DNA from: Acidobacteriota bacterium
GTDB taxonomy: Bacteria > Acidobacteriota > Terriglobia > Acidiferrales > UBA7541
DNA: 64,000 bases
Reading direction: 5' to 3'
NCBI GenBank assembly: GCA_003224235.1
Contig: QHYU01000174.1
Location: 1-64,000 of the forward strand
Positions 26,603 to 34,823 of this stretch are shown here, one piece after another. The translations under genes and the position numbers were made by a program. Position 1 is the stretch's first letter. Every line of letters starts with the position of its first letter. The notes under the pieces were generated by a model. That model searched no databases. It was given only the letters and a program-made list of their open reading frames with translations, and was not told where the DNA came from.

Positions 26603-27301
26603 TTAGCATCCTGGAATCACCGGCGCGCCTGTCTTTTCCATCGCGGCGCTGCGCGCTTGGTCGCCAATCTCAAGCAGCCGGGCGGCCGCGCGCCTCGCCG
26701 AGTCTTGCGCTGCCGGAGTACTAGCAAGCTGCGCCAGCACCGCGCAGCCAGCTTGATGATGGCGCTCCTCATCCGGGTTGATCACGTCGCGGTAAAGCCG
26801 CGCAATCTCTTTTTGCCCCGCGGCCTCGAGGAATTTCAGAAACTGCGCGTTGCGCCGGGCACCCATGGCTTCGCGAGCCACCAGGGCCGCGGCGACGCGC
26901 TCGACCGCCGTGTCTAAGGTGCGCAAATAGGCAAGAACAGGGCTCGGCGGCGCCAGCGGATCGAAACCCTCGAGCGAAACGCCCAGGGCGCGCACTTTTT
27001 CGGCGAGCAACTGGTAATGGCGCGCCTCGTCGCCCGCATGCCGCGCGAGCGCTAGCTTGGCGTCGATTTCCGGCGTAGTGGGCACCCAGGACGCGGCAAT
27101 CTCCGCGGCTTCGATTTCATTTTTCAACGCTATCTTCAGCAGGGCCGCCAGACCGCCGATCGCTCCGCCCTTTGCGGCGCTCAGCGAGTTCATGAGGGGC
27201 ACAGCATCGAGCTTAGAGAGAAATTTTTCATTCTCTGCCTTAAGTTGCTCAACGAATGCTTTGCCGTCCATCGAAACAATCCCTTGGACAAGCTCGCCCA
27301 T
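26603..27301 (-). CDS. Ferritin-like diiron protein
   Basis: 232 aa, all-helical. Four helices carry a complete diiron ligand set: E in LKNEIEAAEIAASW, E-x-x-H in AGDEARHYQLL, E in AALVAREAMGARRN and E-x-x-H in NPDEERHHQAG. This fits the ferritin-like fold shared by rubrerythrins and by PaaA/PaaC-like and MiaE-like oxygenases. It has no rubredoxin domain. Being inside an aromatic-degradation cluster, it could be an oxygenase component or an iron/peroxide protein; sequence alone cannot decide. Confidence 0.8.
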   Translation of the reverse strand: MGELVQGIVSMDGKAFVEQLKAENEKFLSKLDAVPLMNSLSAAKGGAIGGLAALLKIALKNEIEAAEIAASWVPTTPEIDAKLALARHAGDEARHYQLLAEKVRALGVSLEGFDPLAPPSPVLAYLRTLDTAVERVAAALVAREAMGARRNAQFLKFLEAAGQKEIARLYRDVINPDEERHHQAGCAVLAQLASTPAAQDSARRAAARLLEIGDQARSAAMEKTGAPVIPGC

Positions 27302-27371
27302 GGAGTGCTATCGCTTGCCGCCGTTTCCTGGCATATGGGCAAATGCCTCCAACATCCCAATGACGGCCCAA

Positions 27372-28229
27372 CTAACCACTTCGACGCGCCGGGAAAAGGC
27401 GCGCGGCGTTGTCATAGAGAATCTTCCGCTGAGCCTGCTCCGAAAGCGGCAGCGCCAAAAATTTCTGAATGTTTCCACGCACGTCCGGCACGCCCGGGCC
27501 GGGCCAATCAGTGCCGAAGAGCACCTTATCAGCGATCTCCTCCAGCCGCGGAAAATATTCCAGTAGCTTTTGGGGCGGAATCCCGGAAACATCCATATAC
27601 ATGTTTTTGTGCCGGCGGACGAGGAAGAAGGCCTCTTCCATCCACAAGGGCCGGCCGCCGTGTGCCAGGATCACCACCAGATCAGGGTAGTCCACGCTGA
27701 TGTCGTCGGCCAGCATCGGCTGGGCATGAACGTTTCGCGCGCCGGGAAAGATGGAAGTACCGGTGTGGACCATCACCGGCAGGCCGTTGGCCTGCGCCCG
27801 CTCGTAAATCGCCGCCAGCGGTCCCAAACCATCGCGATAGGCATTGGGCGAAAAAACCTGATGCGAGGGATGCACCTTGAGGCCTCGGATGCCGATCTTC
27901 ACCAGGCGATCGACTTCGGCGCCGGCGTCGGCGACGTACTTCGGATGAACCGAGCCGAAGGCAATCAGCCGCTCTGGCTTGGCGGCGCAGTAGCGCGCAA
28001 CCCAGTCGTTAACCTCCGGCGTAAAGCCGATGACGTCCGGACTGACGTAATTGATCAGGCCAGCGCGTTCGACGCCTGCGTCGTCGAGGAATCTCAGGAA
28101 GGCCGCCGGGTCGGCGGAGTATCTTTCCACATCTGCGTAATCACGCCGGCCGCGCTTGATCAGCTCGAGCGCGTGGGGCTTGAACATGTGCAGAGGCTGG
28201 ATGTGGATGTGAATATCGATGACGCGCAT
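27372..28229 (-). CDS. Amidohydrolase_2 family hydrolase/decarboxylase
   Basis: 285 aa from the ATG at 28229. Metal ligands are visible: HIHI at residues 6-9, VMVHTG near 151, VILAHGG near 188 and FGTDWP near 240. This is the TIM-barrel pattern of the ACMSD / gamma-resorcylate decarboxylase / 4-oxalomesaconate hydratase group, which acts on carboxylated ring or ring-cleavage intermediates. It lies directly downstream of the hcrB-type gene, so a role on an aromatic or ring-opened acid is plausible. The exact reaction cannot be assigned. Confidence 0.88.
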   Translation of the reverse strand: MRVIDIHIHIQPLHMFKPHALELIKRGRRDYADVERYSADPAAFLRFLDDAGVERAGLINYVSPDVIGFTPEVNDWVARYCAAKPERLIAFGSVHPKYVADAGAEVDRLVKIGIRGLKVHPSHQVFSPNAYRDGLGPLAAIYERAQANGLPVMVHTGTSIFPGARNVHAQPMLADDISVDYPDLVVILAHGGRPLWMEEAFFLVRRHKNMYMDVSGIPPQKLLEYFPRLEEIADKVLFGTDWPGPGVPDVRGNIQKFLALPLSEQAQRKILYDNAARLFPARRSG

Positions 28230-28315
28230 CGCAAATCGGCTCAGTGGAGATCCCTCGCCCGCCGCGAGAGGCCCAGAATGAGAAGGCACCAGCTTGCGCG
28301 TTACTCTGCCGTGGT

Positions 28316-29311
28316 TCAGGCGTTGCCGTTCTTCCAGGCCTCTTCCAAAGCGCGGCGGGCAAACAAGCGCACCATTTCGCGGCGATACACCGGCGTCGAA
28401 GCCGAAGTTGTCAGGGGCTTTCCGGTGCGAATAGCGGCGTGAGCGACGCGGTCAACCAGCTCCGCCGAATACCTTTGTCCCACCAGCCACTCGCTCGCTT
28501 CCTTGACCAGCAGCGGCGCCGGATTGACGGCGGTGATCGCAACCCGCGCTTCGCGGCAAACTCCGCTACGGTCTACCTCGAGGGTTACAGCCACCCCGGC
28601 CAGGGGATAATCGATCGAATCTCGAATGCGGAGTTTGTGATAGATGCCGCGGCGGCCGGCCGTACGCGCGGGGAGATAGACGGAGGTGACCAGTTCATCG
28701 CGGCCGAGCGCGATGCGATTCATGCCGTCGTTCAAATAAAATTGGGCGAGCGGAAGGCGGCGCCTCCCGCGCGGCCCGGTGATTTCCACTTCCGCGTCGA
28801 GCGTCAACAGTGCAGGGGCAGAATCGCCGGACCAGGCGGCCCAGCATCGCTTCCCGCCCGGAGCGACGTGGCAGACGTCGCCGTCTTTTTTCAGGCAGCC
28901 GCCCAACGCCTTGCGCCAGAAGTGAGACTGGTTGTACCAGAGGCAGCGCGTCTCCAAACACAAGTTGCCCCCCAGCGTACCCATATTGCGCTGCAGCGGC
29001 CCGGCGATGGTCGCGGCGGCGCTGACCAGCACCGGATAGCTGGCTTGCAGCAGCGGCGATCCAACGATTTCGGTAAGCGTCGTCAGCGCGCCGAGGCGCA
29101 GCGCGCCGGCGGCGGCGATCGTGATGCCTTGCAGCACGCGGATGGGCTTGATGTCCACCAGCACGCGCGGCGCGAAAAGCTTCATCTGCAAGTTCGGCAC
29201 GACGTCGGTGCCGCCAGCGATGATCACCGCCTCAGGGCCGTTGTCCGCTAGGAGGCGCACAGCCTCTTCAATCGTGCTGGGGCGCGCGACGCGCGAAGCC
29301 GGCATCGTCAT
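28316..29311 (-). CDS. hcrB: FAD subunit of a molybdenum hydroxylase, 4-hydroxybenzoyl-CoA reductase type
   Basis: 331 aa. FAD sites are IAGGTD (31-36) and GTLGGN (111-116). Directly after, an insert of about 40 residues carries cysteines at 118, 123, 139, 147 and 156 (LCLETRCLWYNQ; GCLKKDGDVCHV; KRCWAAW). In 4-hydroxybenzoyl-CoA reductase this loop binds an extra [4Fe-4S] cluster that ordinary xanthine dehydrogenase-family FAD subunits lack, allowing electrons to flow from ferredoxin to the substrate. LRIRDSIDYPLAG is also typical of HcrB. The reaction would be reductive removal of the ring hydroxyl from 4-hydroxybenzoyl-CoA. It overlaps the molybdenum subunit stop as ATGA. The identification rests on motif similarity. 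Confidence 0.88.
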   Translation of the reverse strand: MTMPASRVARPSTIEEAVRLLADNGPEAVIIAGGTDVVPNLQMKLFAPRVLVDIKPIRVLQGITIAAAGALRLGALTTLTEIVGSPLLQASYPVLVSAAATIAGPLQRNMGTLGGNLCLETRCLWYNQSHFWRKALGGCLKKDGDVCHVAPGGKRCWAAWSGDSAPALLTLDAEVEITGPRGRRRLPLAQFYLNDGMNRIALGRDELVTSVYLPARTAGRRGIYHKLRIRDSIDYPLAGVAVTLEVDRSGVCREARVAITAVNPAPLLVKEASEWLVGQRYSAELVDRVAHAAIRTGKPLTTSASTPVYRREMVRLFARRALEEAWKNGNA

Positions 29312-29958
29312 CGCGAGCCTCCGTTCGTGCCGGGCGCGTCGTTGCCGGCCCGCTGTTTCTCTTTTTCACGCAGGGCCGCCAGGATCTTCTCCGGGGTAAT
29401 CGGCAGCGTGTTGATGCGCACGCCGACAGCATCGTAGATGGCGTTGGCGATCGCTGGAATGGTCGCGGCGAGCGAGCCTTCACCGGCCTCCTTGGCCCCA
29501 AACGGGCCTTCCGGATCGATGCTCTCAACGATGATGGATTCAATCTCAGGCGTTTCGAGCGTCGAAGGAATGCGGTACTCCAGCAGCGTCGGGTTCATCA
29601 GGCGACCCTTGTTCCACACCATCTCTTCCTGAAGCGCCTGACCAAGACCCATGTAGACTGAGCCCTCGATCTGACCCTCGACGGTCATGGGGTTGAGCGC
29701 CTTGCCGCAGTCGTGCGCCGCGATGATGCGGTGGACGTGCACGCGACCGGTCTCAGTGTCCACGGAAACCTCAGCCACCTGCGCGCTGTAACTGTAAGAG
29801 GGAGACGGGCCCACGCCGGCGCCCTTGAAATTGCCGCCACGAGCGTCTTCCGGCGGGGCGTAGGTGCCCTTGGCCACCAGAGCACCGTGGAAATCGATCG
29901 CCGCAACCGCCGCTTCGTCGAAGCGCAGGCGCAGGCGCGAGTCTCGCAGCCGAATTTC
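29308..29958 (-). CDS. hcrA: Molybdenum subunit (HcrA-like), C-terminal part after frameshift
   Basis: About 216 codons in a different frame from the N-terminal part. It carries the end of the family: DFHGALVAKGTYAPPE, GPSPSYSYSAQVAEVSVDTE, AHDCGKALNPMTVEGQIEGS and GAKEAGEGS with the active-site Glu. Joined to the upstream part it would make about 760 aa, the normal HcrA size. The shift falls around 29940-29970. No sensible start codon opens this piece, so either the sequence has an indel error or the gene is broken. Confidence 0.75.
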   Translation of the reverse strand, partial: EIRLRDSRLRLRFDEAAVAAIDFHGALVAKGTYAPPEDARGGNFKGAGVGPSPSYSYSAQVAEVSVDTETGRVHVHRIIAAHDCGKALNPMTVEGQIEGSVYMGLGQALQEEMVWNKGRLMNPTLLEYRIPSTLETPEIESIIVESIDPEGPFGAKEAGEGSLAATIPAIANAIYDAVGVRINTLPITPEKILAALREKEKQRAGNDAPGTNGGSR

Positions 29959-31589
29959 TTTGCCACAGCAGCCAAGATCTGCCCGCGCATTTGTTTGGCC
30001 GCTTCCAGGCAGGCGTTCCCCGCCATGAACGTCACGCGGCTCGAATAGCTGCCCAAATCTACCGGAGTGAGTTCCGTATCGGCAGCCACCAGTTTGACGC
30101 GCTCCGGCCGCACGCCCAGGACTTCGGCGACGATCTGGACCTGGATGGTGTCTGACCCTTGACCAATCTCCGACGCGCCGGTGTAGAGTGTCACGGCGGC
30201 GTCGCGATCGACTTTGATGTGTACGGTGGTGTGCGGCATGTTCGAGCGGATGATGGGGTTGGCCGCCCCGCTGACGTAGTGGCTGCAAGCCATGCCGACG
30301 CCGCGGCCGTAAGGCAGTTTCCCTTTCTTCTGCGCCCAGCCGGAGCGTTCGACCACCCTTTCGATGCATTCCGGCAAGCCATAGCTGGTGACGCGCAGGC
30401 CGTTCACGGTGATGCATGGAGCCCGCAGCAGATTGCGACGGCGAACCTCGACGGGATCGAGTCGCGCGTCGTGCGCGAGCGCGTCGAGCATAGCCTCAAA
30501 GGCGAAGCGCACGTTGACGGTGCCGTGGCCCCGCATGGCGCCGCAGGCGGGCTTGTTGGTGAGCACGCGATAGCCGTCGTATTTCACGTTGGGAATGTCG
30601 TAGATCGCGCCCAACAGCGCGCCGGAGTAAAGCACAGTGACTGGGCCGTAGCCGCAGTACGCGCCGCCGTCCTGCACCACGCGAGCCGCCACGGCGCTGA
30701 TTTTGCCCTCACGCGTCAGACCGACTTTCAGGTCCACAATGGTGATCGGCCGGCCGCGATGCGCATAGAACACCTCTTCGCGCGTGTAGGTGATCTTCAC
30801 CGGACGCTTGGCCTTCTTGGCAAGCACCGCCGCGGCCACCTCGAGCGGGATCACTTCACTCTTACCGCCAAACCCGCCGCCCACCAGCGGCTTGATGACG
30901 CGGATCTGGCTCATGGGCATTTCGCAGACTTCGGAGACGGTGCGGTGCAGGTAGTAGGGCACCTGCGTCGAGGAGTGCACGGTTAGCCGCCCGTTGGGCT
31001 CCCAAATAGCCAGCGTCGAATGCGGCTCCATCGCGGCGTGGGTGACCTCGGCGGCGTAGTAATGCTCCTCGCGGACGAAGGTTGCATTGGCGAAGCCTTG
31101 CTCCAGGTTCCCGAACTCGTGGTGGTACTCCTTCTCGATGTTGTGCGGCTTGCTCTCGTGGATCCAATCAGCCGCCGCCTTCATCGACTCCAGCGGATCG
31201 AACCACGCCGGGAGCGGGTCGTAGTCCACCTCAATCAGCTCCAGCGCTTCCTCGGCGATTTCGGCGCTGGTGGCAGCGACCGCGGCGACGTTGTCGCCGA
31301 TGTAGCGCACCCGATCGAGTGCAAAGACACACTCGTCGTGCCCGATGGGCAGGATGCCGTAGGGATTGGGCGCGTCGCGGCCGGTTGCGACCGCTTTGAC
31401 GCCCGGCAGCGCTTCCGCTTTCGAGGTATTGATGGCCCGGATGCGCGCGTGCGCATGCGGCGAGTGCAGGATCTTGCCGAAGAGCATTCCCGGCGCAACA
31501 AGGTCGTCGGCGTATTTACCCAGGCCGGTCACTTTTCCCGGGGCGTCGGTCATGGGGAGCGGCTTGCCGATCACAGAGTGTGGCGCCAT
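29685..31589 (-). CDS. hcrA: Molybdenum subunit (HcrA-like), N-terminal part, frameshifted
   Basis: Homologous sequence runs from residue 1 to about 544, then the frame continues as Arg/Trp-rich nonsense to 29685. N-terminal aldehyde oxidase/xanthine dehydrogenase a/b hammerhead: GKPLPMTDAPGKVTGLGKYADD. Molybdopterin-binding domain: LVGGGFGGKSE (about 230), ACGAMRGHGTVN and EIGQGSDTIQVQIVAEVLG. This subunit binds molybdopterin-cytosine dinucleotide and does the chemistry. The gene sits 3 nt after the 2Fe-2S subunit and overlaps the FAD subunit through its C-terminal part, so the order is hcrC-hcrA-hcrB. Confidence 0.85.
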   Translation of the reverse strand: MAPHSVIGKPLPMTDAPGKVTGLGKYADDLVAPGMLFGKILHSPHAHARIRAINTSKAEALPGVKAVATGRDAPNPYGILPIGHDECVFALDRVRYIGDNVAAVAATSAEIAEEALELIEVDYDPLPAWFDPLESMKAAADWIHESKPHNIEKEYHHEFGNLEQGFANATFVREEHYYAAEVTHAAMEPHSTLAIWEPNGRLTVHSSTQVPYYLHRTVSEVCEMPMSQIRVIKPLVGGGFGGKSEVIPLEVAAAVLAKKAKRPVKITYTREEVFYAHRGRPITIVDLKVGLTREGKISAVAARVVQDGGAYCGYGPVTVLYSGALLGAIYDIPNVKYDGYRVLTNKPACGAMRGHGTVNVRFAFEAMLDALAHDARLDPVEVRRRNLLRAPCITVNGLRVTSYGLPECIERVVERSGWAQKKGKLPYGRGVGMACSHYVSGAANPIIRSNMPHTTVHIKVDRDAAVTLYTGASEIGQGSDTIQVQIVAEVLGVRPERVKLVAADTELTPVDLGSYSSRVTFMAGNACLEAAKQMRGQILAAVAKKFGCETRACACASTKRRLRRSISTVLWWPRAPTPRRKTLVAAISRAPAWARLPLTVTARRWLRFPWTLRPVACTSTASSRRTTAARRSTP

Positions 31590-31592
31590 GTC

Positions 31593-32099
31593 TCAGCTCC
31601 CTACCGGGGCGGTTTTCGCGGCTTCGCGCGCCTGCGCGCGCTCGATCGCAAGCTTCACCGACTCGTAGATCTGCATGTAGCCTGTGCAGCGACACAGGTT
31701 CGAGGAAAGCGCCAGGCGAATCTCCTCGAGCGTAGGATTGGGATTGTGATCGAGCAGCGCCTTGGTGGCAATCAGGAAGCCGGGCGTGCAGTAGCCGCAC
31801 TGAGCGCCGCCTGCAACCGCGTAGCCCTCCTGCACCGGGTCTAGCTCGCCCGGGGGCGCGATGCCCTCAACAGTCACGATTTCGCAGTCCTGGTAGCACG
31901 AGGCGATTGCCACACAGCTCAGCATCGGCACGCCGTCCACCAGAACCGCGCAGCAGCCGCAGCTCGAGTCGTCGCAACCGCGCTTCGAGCCGGTCAGACT
32001 CAAGTCCTCGCGCAGCACGTCAAGCAGCAGCTTTTCCGCCGGCGCGGCGATTTCGCGCAATTCGCCGTTTACCTTCAACCGAATCAGTTCTTTCGTCAT
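31593..32099 (-). CDS. hcrC: [2Fe-2S] subunit of the molybdenum hydroxylase
   Basis: 168 aa. The N-terminal plant-type ferredoxin motif is SKRGCDDSSCGCCAVLVDG with a further Cys in LSCVAI. The second cluster motif is CGYCTPGF followed by LCRCTGY in the four-helix domain. Both [2Fe-2S] sites of the family are intact. It relays electrons between the FAD/[4Fe-4S] subunit and the molybdenum centre. It is first of the three subunit genes and is separated from the CoA-transferase gene upstream by a palindromic repeat. Confidence 0.94.
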   Translation of the reverse strand: MTKELIRLKVNGELREIAAPAEKLLLDVLREDLSLTGSKRGCDDSSCGCCAVLVDGVPMLSCVAIASCYQDCEIVTVEGIAPPGELDPVQEGYAVAGGAQCGYCTPGFLIATKALLDHNPNPTLEEIRLALSSNLCRCTGYMQIYESVKLAIERAQAREAAKTAPVGS

Positions 32100-32187
32100 C
32101 GTGCCTGATACCTCAGTCGAGAGAGAACCGTTTTCAACCTTTGGGCGGGCACCGCACGCCGTGCCCTACACGAAGCACCCATCGCTT

Positions 32188-32258
32188 GTAGCCCGCGTCT
32201 TTAGACGCGGAGCCTTCTGCTGCCAGCGAACATCCCCGCCTCTGAAGAGGCGGGCTAC
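32188..32258. repeat. Palindromic element with two internal hairpins
   Basis: Outer arms GTAGCCCG (32188-32195) and CGGGCTAC (32251-32258). Inside are hairpin CGCGTCT-TT-AGACGCG (32194-32209) and hairpin CCGCCTCT-GA-AGAGGCGG (32236-32253). It lies in the 200-nt gap between the CoA-transferase subunit A and hcrC genes. It could act as an attenuator, an RNA-stability element or a mobile REP-like unit. Confidence 0.65.
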
Positions 32259-32302
32259 TGACATTAATTCCCTCGGCCATGCCCCGCCTGCAACCAGGCG
32301 CC

Positions 32303-33226
32303 CTAATATCCGAAATTCGCGGGCGCCGAAAATGCGTGCTGTCTTACGCCAAGCGATTCAACACGGCAGGCGCCGAGCAAATTCAAGTACTCGCGCCGGT
32401 CGGCGACGCCGGCGACCCAGCGCGCAAGCCATTTCTCGAAATCTTCGACCTGGCGGCTCTGCTCGTGATACTGGCTGAAGAAAGCGTGGTCGCGGCCGTA
32501 GTATCCCTGCACCGGCGAGGGATGCGCGCCCCAAGGCTCGTGCACCACCGCCGCCACCAGGAATCCCGGGATGAGCGTGCGGTTGGGGTCGGAGGCAATC
32601 ACTTCCGGGGCGACGATCTCCTCAGCCACCACGATCACTTTGCGCGCAGCGCGCGCCCCGTCCACCGCTACGCCCAGGTTGCCCCACAGGTGCGTATTGC
32701 CGAATTGGTCTGCACGCTGCGCGTGAAGGATGGCCACGTCGGGTCGCAACGCGCGCACGGCAACTAATTTCTCTTCGTTCACCGGCGACGGGAACTCGCG
32801 CAGGTTGCCATTTTTCTTGAGCAGGTCGCTGCCCAGCGTCGAATAAGTGGGCATGAAGGGCACACCCAGGGCGCCGGCATGCAGCCCGAGCGCCAGGGTA
32901 AAGTTCGAGTAATCCACCATCTGCACTGGGCGAGGAATGTTGTGCTCAACCGCGCGGCGCAGGCCATAGCCCACGCCGGCGGAGACGTTGCCTACCCACG
33001 CCGCCAGCACGTGTGAAACGCAGCCCGCGCCGATCAGTTGATCGAACAGGATGTCGGAAATCGGCCCGACCAGCGTCAGGTCGCGCCGCCCCTGACGGAT
33101 CAGCTCGTGCCCCGCAGCAAAGGGGATCATCTGCTCGAGCTGCGCTCCCAGCAGCACCATCGAGCCCGACGGCACGTGCTCGGCAACAGCCTGCTGCATG
33201 GAGATGAGTTTGGACGCGGCGCTCAT
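32303..33226 (-). CDS. Class I CoA-transferase, subunit A
   Basis: 307 aa, of the glutaconate CoA-transferase A / IpdA-like group. The N-terminal VPSGSMVLLGAQLEQMIPFA and the DLTLVGPISDILFDQLIGAG region form the CoA-transferase fold. Later AILHAQRADQFGNTHLWG and KVIVVAEEIV are typical of the alpha subunit. It pairs with the subunit B gene at 34018-34809; unusually, the hydratase gene lies between them. Class I enzymes move CoA between acids, but the relative IpdAB is a hydrolase that opens a steroid ring by retro-Claisen chemistry, so ring-opening is also possible here. Confidence 0.88.
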   Translation of the reverse strand: MSAASKLISMQQAVAEHVPSGSMVLLGAQLEQMIPFAAGHELIRQGRRDLTLVGPISDILFDQLIGAGCVSHVLAAWVGNVSAGVGYGLRRAVEHNIPRPVQMVDYSNFTLALGLHAGALGVPFMPTYSTLGSDLLKKNGNLREFPSPVNEEKLVAVRALRPDVAILHAQRADQFGNTHLWGNLGVAVDGARAARKVIVVAEEIVAPEVIASDPNRTLIPGFLVAAVVHEPWGAHPSPVQGYYGRDHAFFSQYHEQSRQVEDFEKWLARWVAGVADRREYLNLLGACRVESLGVRQHAFSAPANFGY

Positions 33227-33241
33227 TCTCTTGGGATATTT

Positions 33242-34021
33242 CTAACGGCCTCTCCAAACGGGCACGCGCTTTTCGAGGAAAGCGCAAATACCTTCCTGCG
33301 CGTCTTCAGTTTTCATCAGCCGGTTCAAATAAAGCTCTTCAGCTGCGCGCAGGCTGCGGTCGAAATCGAGCCCCGTGGATTTCCACAGCGCGCGACGCGT
33401 CATGCCCAGCACGGCCGGGCTGCGCAAGCGCAGCTCAGCCAGTAATGCATCAACCTCCGCGTTAAGCTGGTCGTCAGGAACCACCCGTGTGGCCAGCCCT
33501 AATTGTTGCGCCTCTCGAGCGGGAATCGCGCGCCCAGTCAGGATTAGATCCAGTGCCGCGCGCGGTCCCACCAAGCGCGGAAGCATCACCATCGCCACCG
33601 GCGGAAAGCAGCCGAGTTTGATCTCGGGCTGGCCGAATTGCGCCGATTCGGCAGCGACGACAAAATCGCAAGAGGTTGCCAGCTCACAGCCGCCGCCCAA
33701 GCAATGACCATGCACAGCGGCAATGGTGACGCAGTCGGCGTGCCAGAGCCGCCGGAAGATGGCGTGAAAAGTGGCAAGCATCTCGGCCACGCGATCCGGA
33801 GCGTGATCCCGAACTTCTGCTCCAGCCGAGAAGCCTTTTGGTCCCGCGCCCCGGAAAATGACATAAGCGTTCTGGTCCGGGAGCGAGCTGAGCGCTTGAT
33901 CGAGCGCGCGCATCATGGGGATATCAATGATGTTGAGCGGCGGGCGATCGAGTGTGATCCAGAGCGTCGAGCCTTGCGCGCGAACATGGACTGTCTCGGC
34001 GACGGATTCGCGCTCGGTCAT
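33242..34021 (-). CDS. Enoyl-CoA hydratase family, resembles cyclohexa-1,5-dienecarbonyl-CoA hydratase
   Basis: 259 aa crotonase fold. The oxyanion segments are GFSAGAEVRDHAPDRVAEML and GHCLGGGCELAT, followed by FGQPEIKLGCFPPVAMVMLP with the acid Glu. The GAEV-x-x-H-x-P-x-x-x-x-x-ML, CLGGG and GQPEIKLG-x-F combination is what I recall for Dch of the anaerobic benzoyl-CoA route, which hydrates the cyclic dienoyl-CoA. Its ATG overlaps the CoA-transferase B stop (ATGA). Assignment within the crotonase superfamily is tentative; a general enoyl-CoA hydratase role is the alternative. Confidence 0.85.
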   Translation of the reverse strand: MTERESVAETVHVRAQGSTLWITLDRPPLNIIDIPMMRALDQALSSLPDQNAYVIFRGAGPKGFSAGAEVRDHAPDRVAEMLATFHAIFRRLWHADCVTIAAVHGHCLGGGCELATSCDFVVAAESAQFGQPEIKLGCFPPVAMVMLPRLVGPRAALDLILTGRAIPAREAQQLGLATRVVPDDQLNAEVDALLAELRLRSPAVLGMTRRALWKSTGLDFDRSLRAAEELYLNRLMKTEDAQEGICAFLEKRVPVWRGR

Positions 34022-34809
34022 CGGTTGGTCCAGAAGCGGTTGGGGTCGAGTTCGCGCATGACGGCCAGTTCGGCGCCGCTGGGCGGCAAAGTTTCGAGCA
34101 AGTCGTCGGCCACGCGCAGAGTCCAGCCGGTATTGCCCAGCACGTCTTCGACGCGCACGCCCGGATGCACCGAGGCGAGGTAGGCCTCACCGTCGTTGCT
34201 AAAACGCAGCACGCCAAGCGTGGTGATGACCGCGGAGGGCCCGGAGCGCAGCGGCAATCCCTGCGCGCGCCGCCAACTATCGCCCGAGCCAAAGCCGGGC
34301 GAGGTGACATGTTTCACCCGTTCGACCAGGCGATTGCGGTCGTGTTCGAGCAACACCACGGTGCGCTGCGCCAGGCAGGCGATGTCGCAGGCTCCACCCG
34401 AGCCGGGCAGGCGAATGTCCTGGCCGCCGCGGTTTCCCCAAGTGGAATTGAGGTTGCCGAAGCGGTCTGCTTCGGCCGCGCCAAGAAAGCCCACGTGCAC
34501 CCGGCCCTGCTGCAGCAGCGCCATGACGTCGAGCATCTGGCCGCATAGCGTGGCGCCAAGAAGATTGGGCGGATCGGCCATGGTGTAGAGCAGTTCCGGC
34601 GCAGGGGTCTCGCGGATGACGCCGTTTTCGTACAGCCCGATCGCCGCTGGGGCGTGGGTGCGCTTGGCCACCAGAAAGGCCAGCAATGGGAGGCGCATGC
34701 CTACAAACACCACCTCCGCGTCGCGGATCTCGCGTGCTGCCGCCGCAACCATCAATTCGCCGAGCGAATAGCCGCGAGCGGGGGCTTCCGGTTGGGCGCG
34801 AGTGGACAT
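34018..34809 (-). CDS. Class I CoA-transferase, subunit B
   Basis: 263 aa from the ATG at 34809; the longer frame upstream overlaps the BoxB-like gene and is discarded. GLYENGVIRE (Glu at about 61) matches the ENG motif holding the catalytic Glu of class I CoA-transferase beta subunits (about residue 54 in glutaconate CoA-transferase). DRFGNLNSTWGNRGGQDIRL and HPGVRVEDVLGNTGW complete the domain. It keeps this Glu, which favours true transferase activity over the hydrolytic IpdAB type, but that is inference. It is translationally coupled to the hydratase gene. Confidence 0.88.
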   Translation of the reverse strand: MSTRAQPEAPARGYSLGELMVAAAAREIRDAEVVFVGMRLPLLAFLVAKRTHAPAAIGLYENGVIRETPAPELLYTMADPPNLLGATLCGQMLDVMALLQQGRVHVGFLGAAEADRFGNLNSTWGNRGGQDIRLPGSGGACDIACLAQRTVVLLEHDRNRLVERVKHVTSPGFGSGDSWRRAQGLPLRSGPSAVITTLGVLRFSNDGEAYLASVHPGVRVEDVLGNTGWTLRVADDLLETLPPSGAELAVMRELDPNRFWTNR

Positions 34810-34823
34810 GGATCCCCGGAGCG

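Noticed and set aside
24893-26724. Long plus-strand open frames opposite the macrodomain and dehydrogenase genes
   Set aside because: They are shadow frames of clear family proteins on the minus strand; their translations are His/Arg/Ala-rich without domains.
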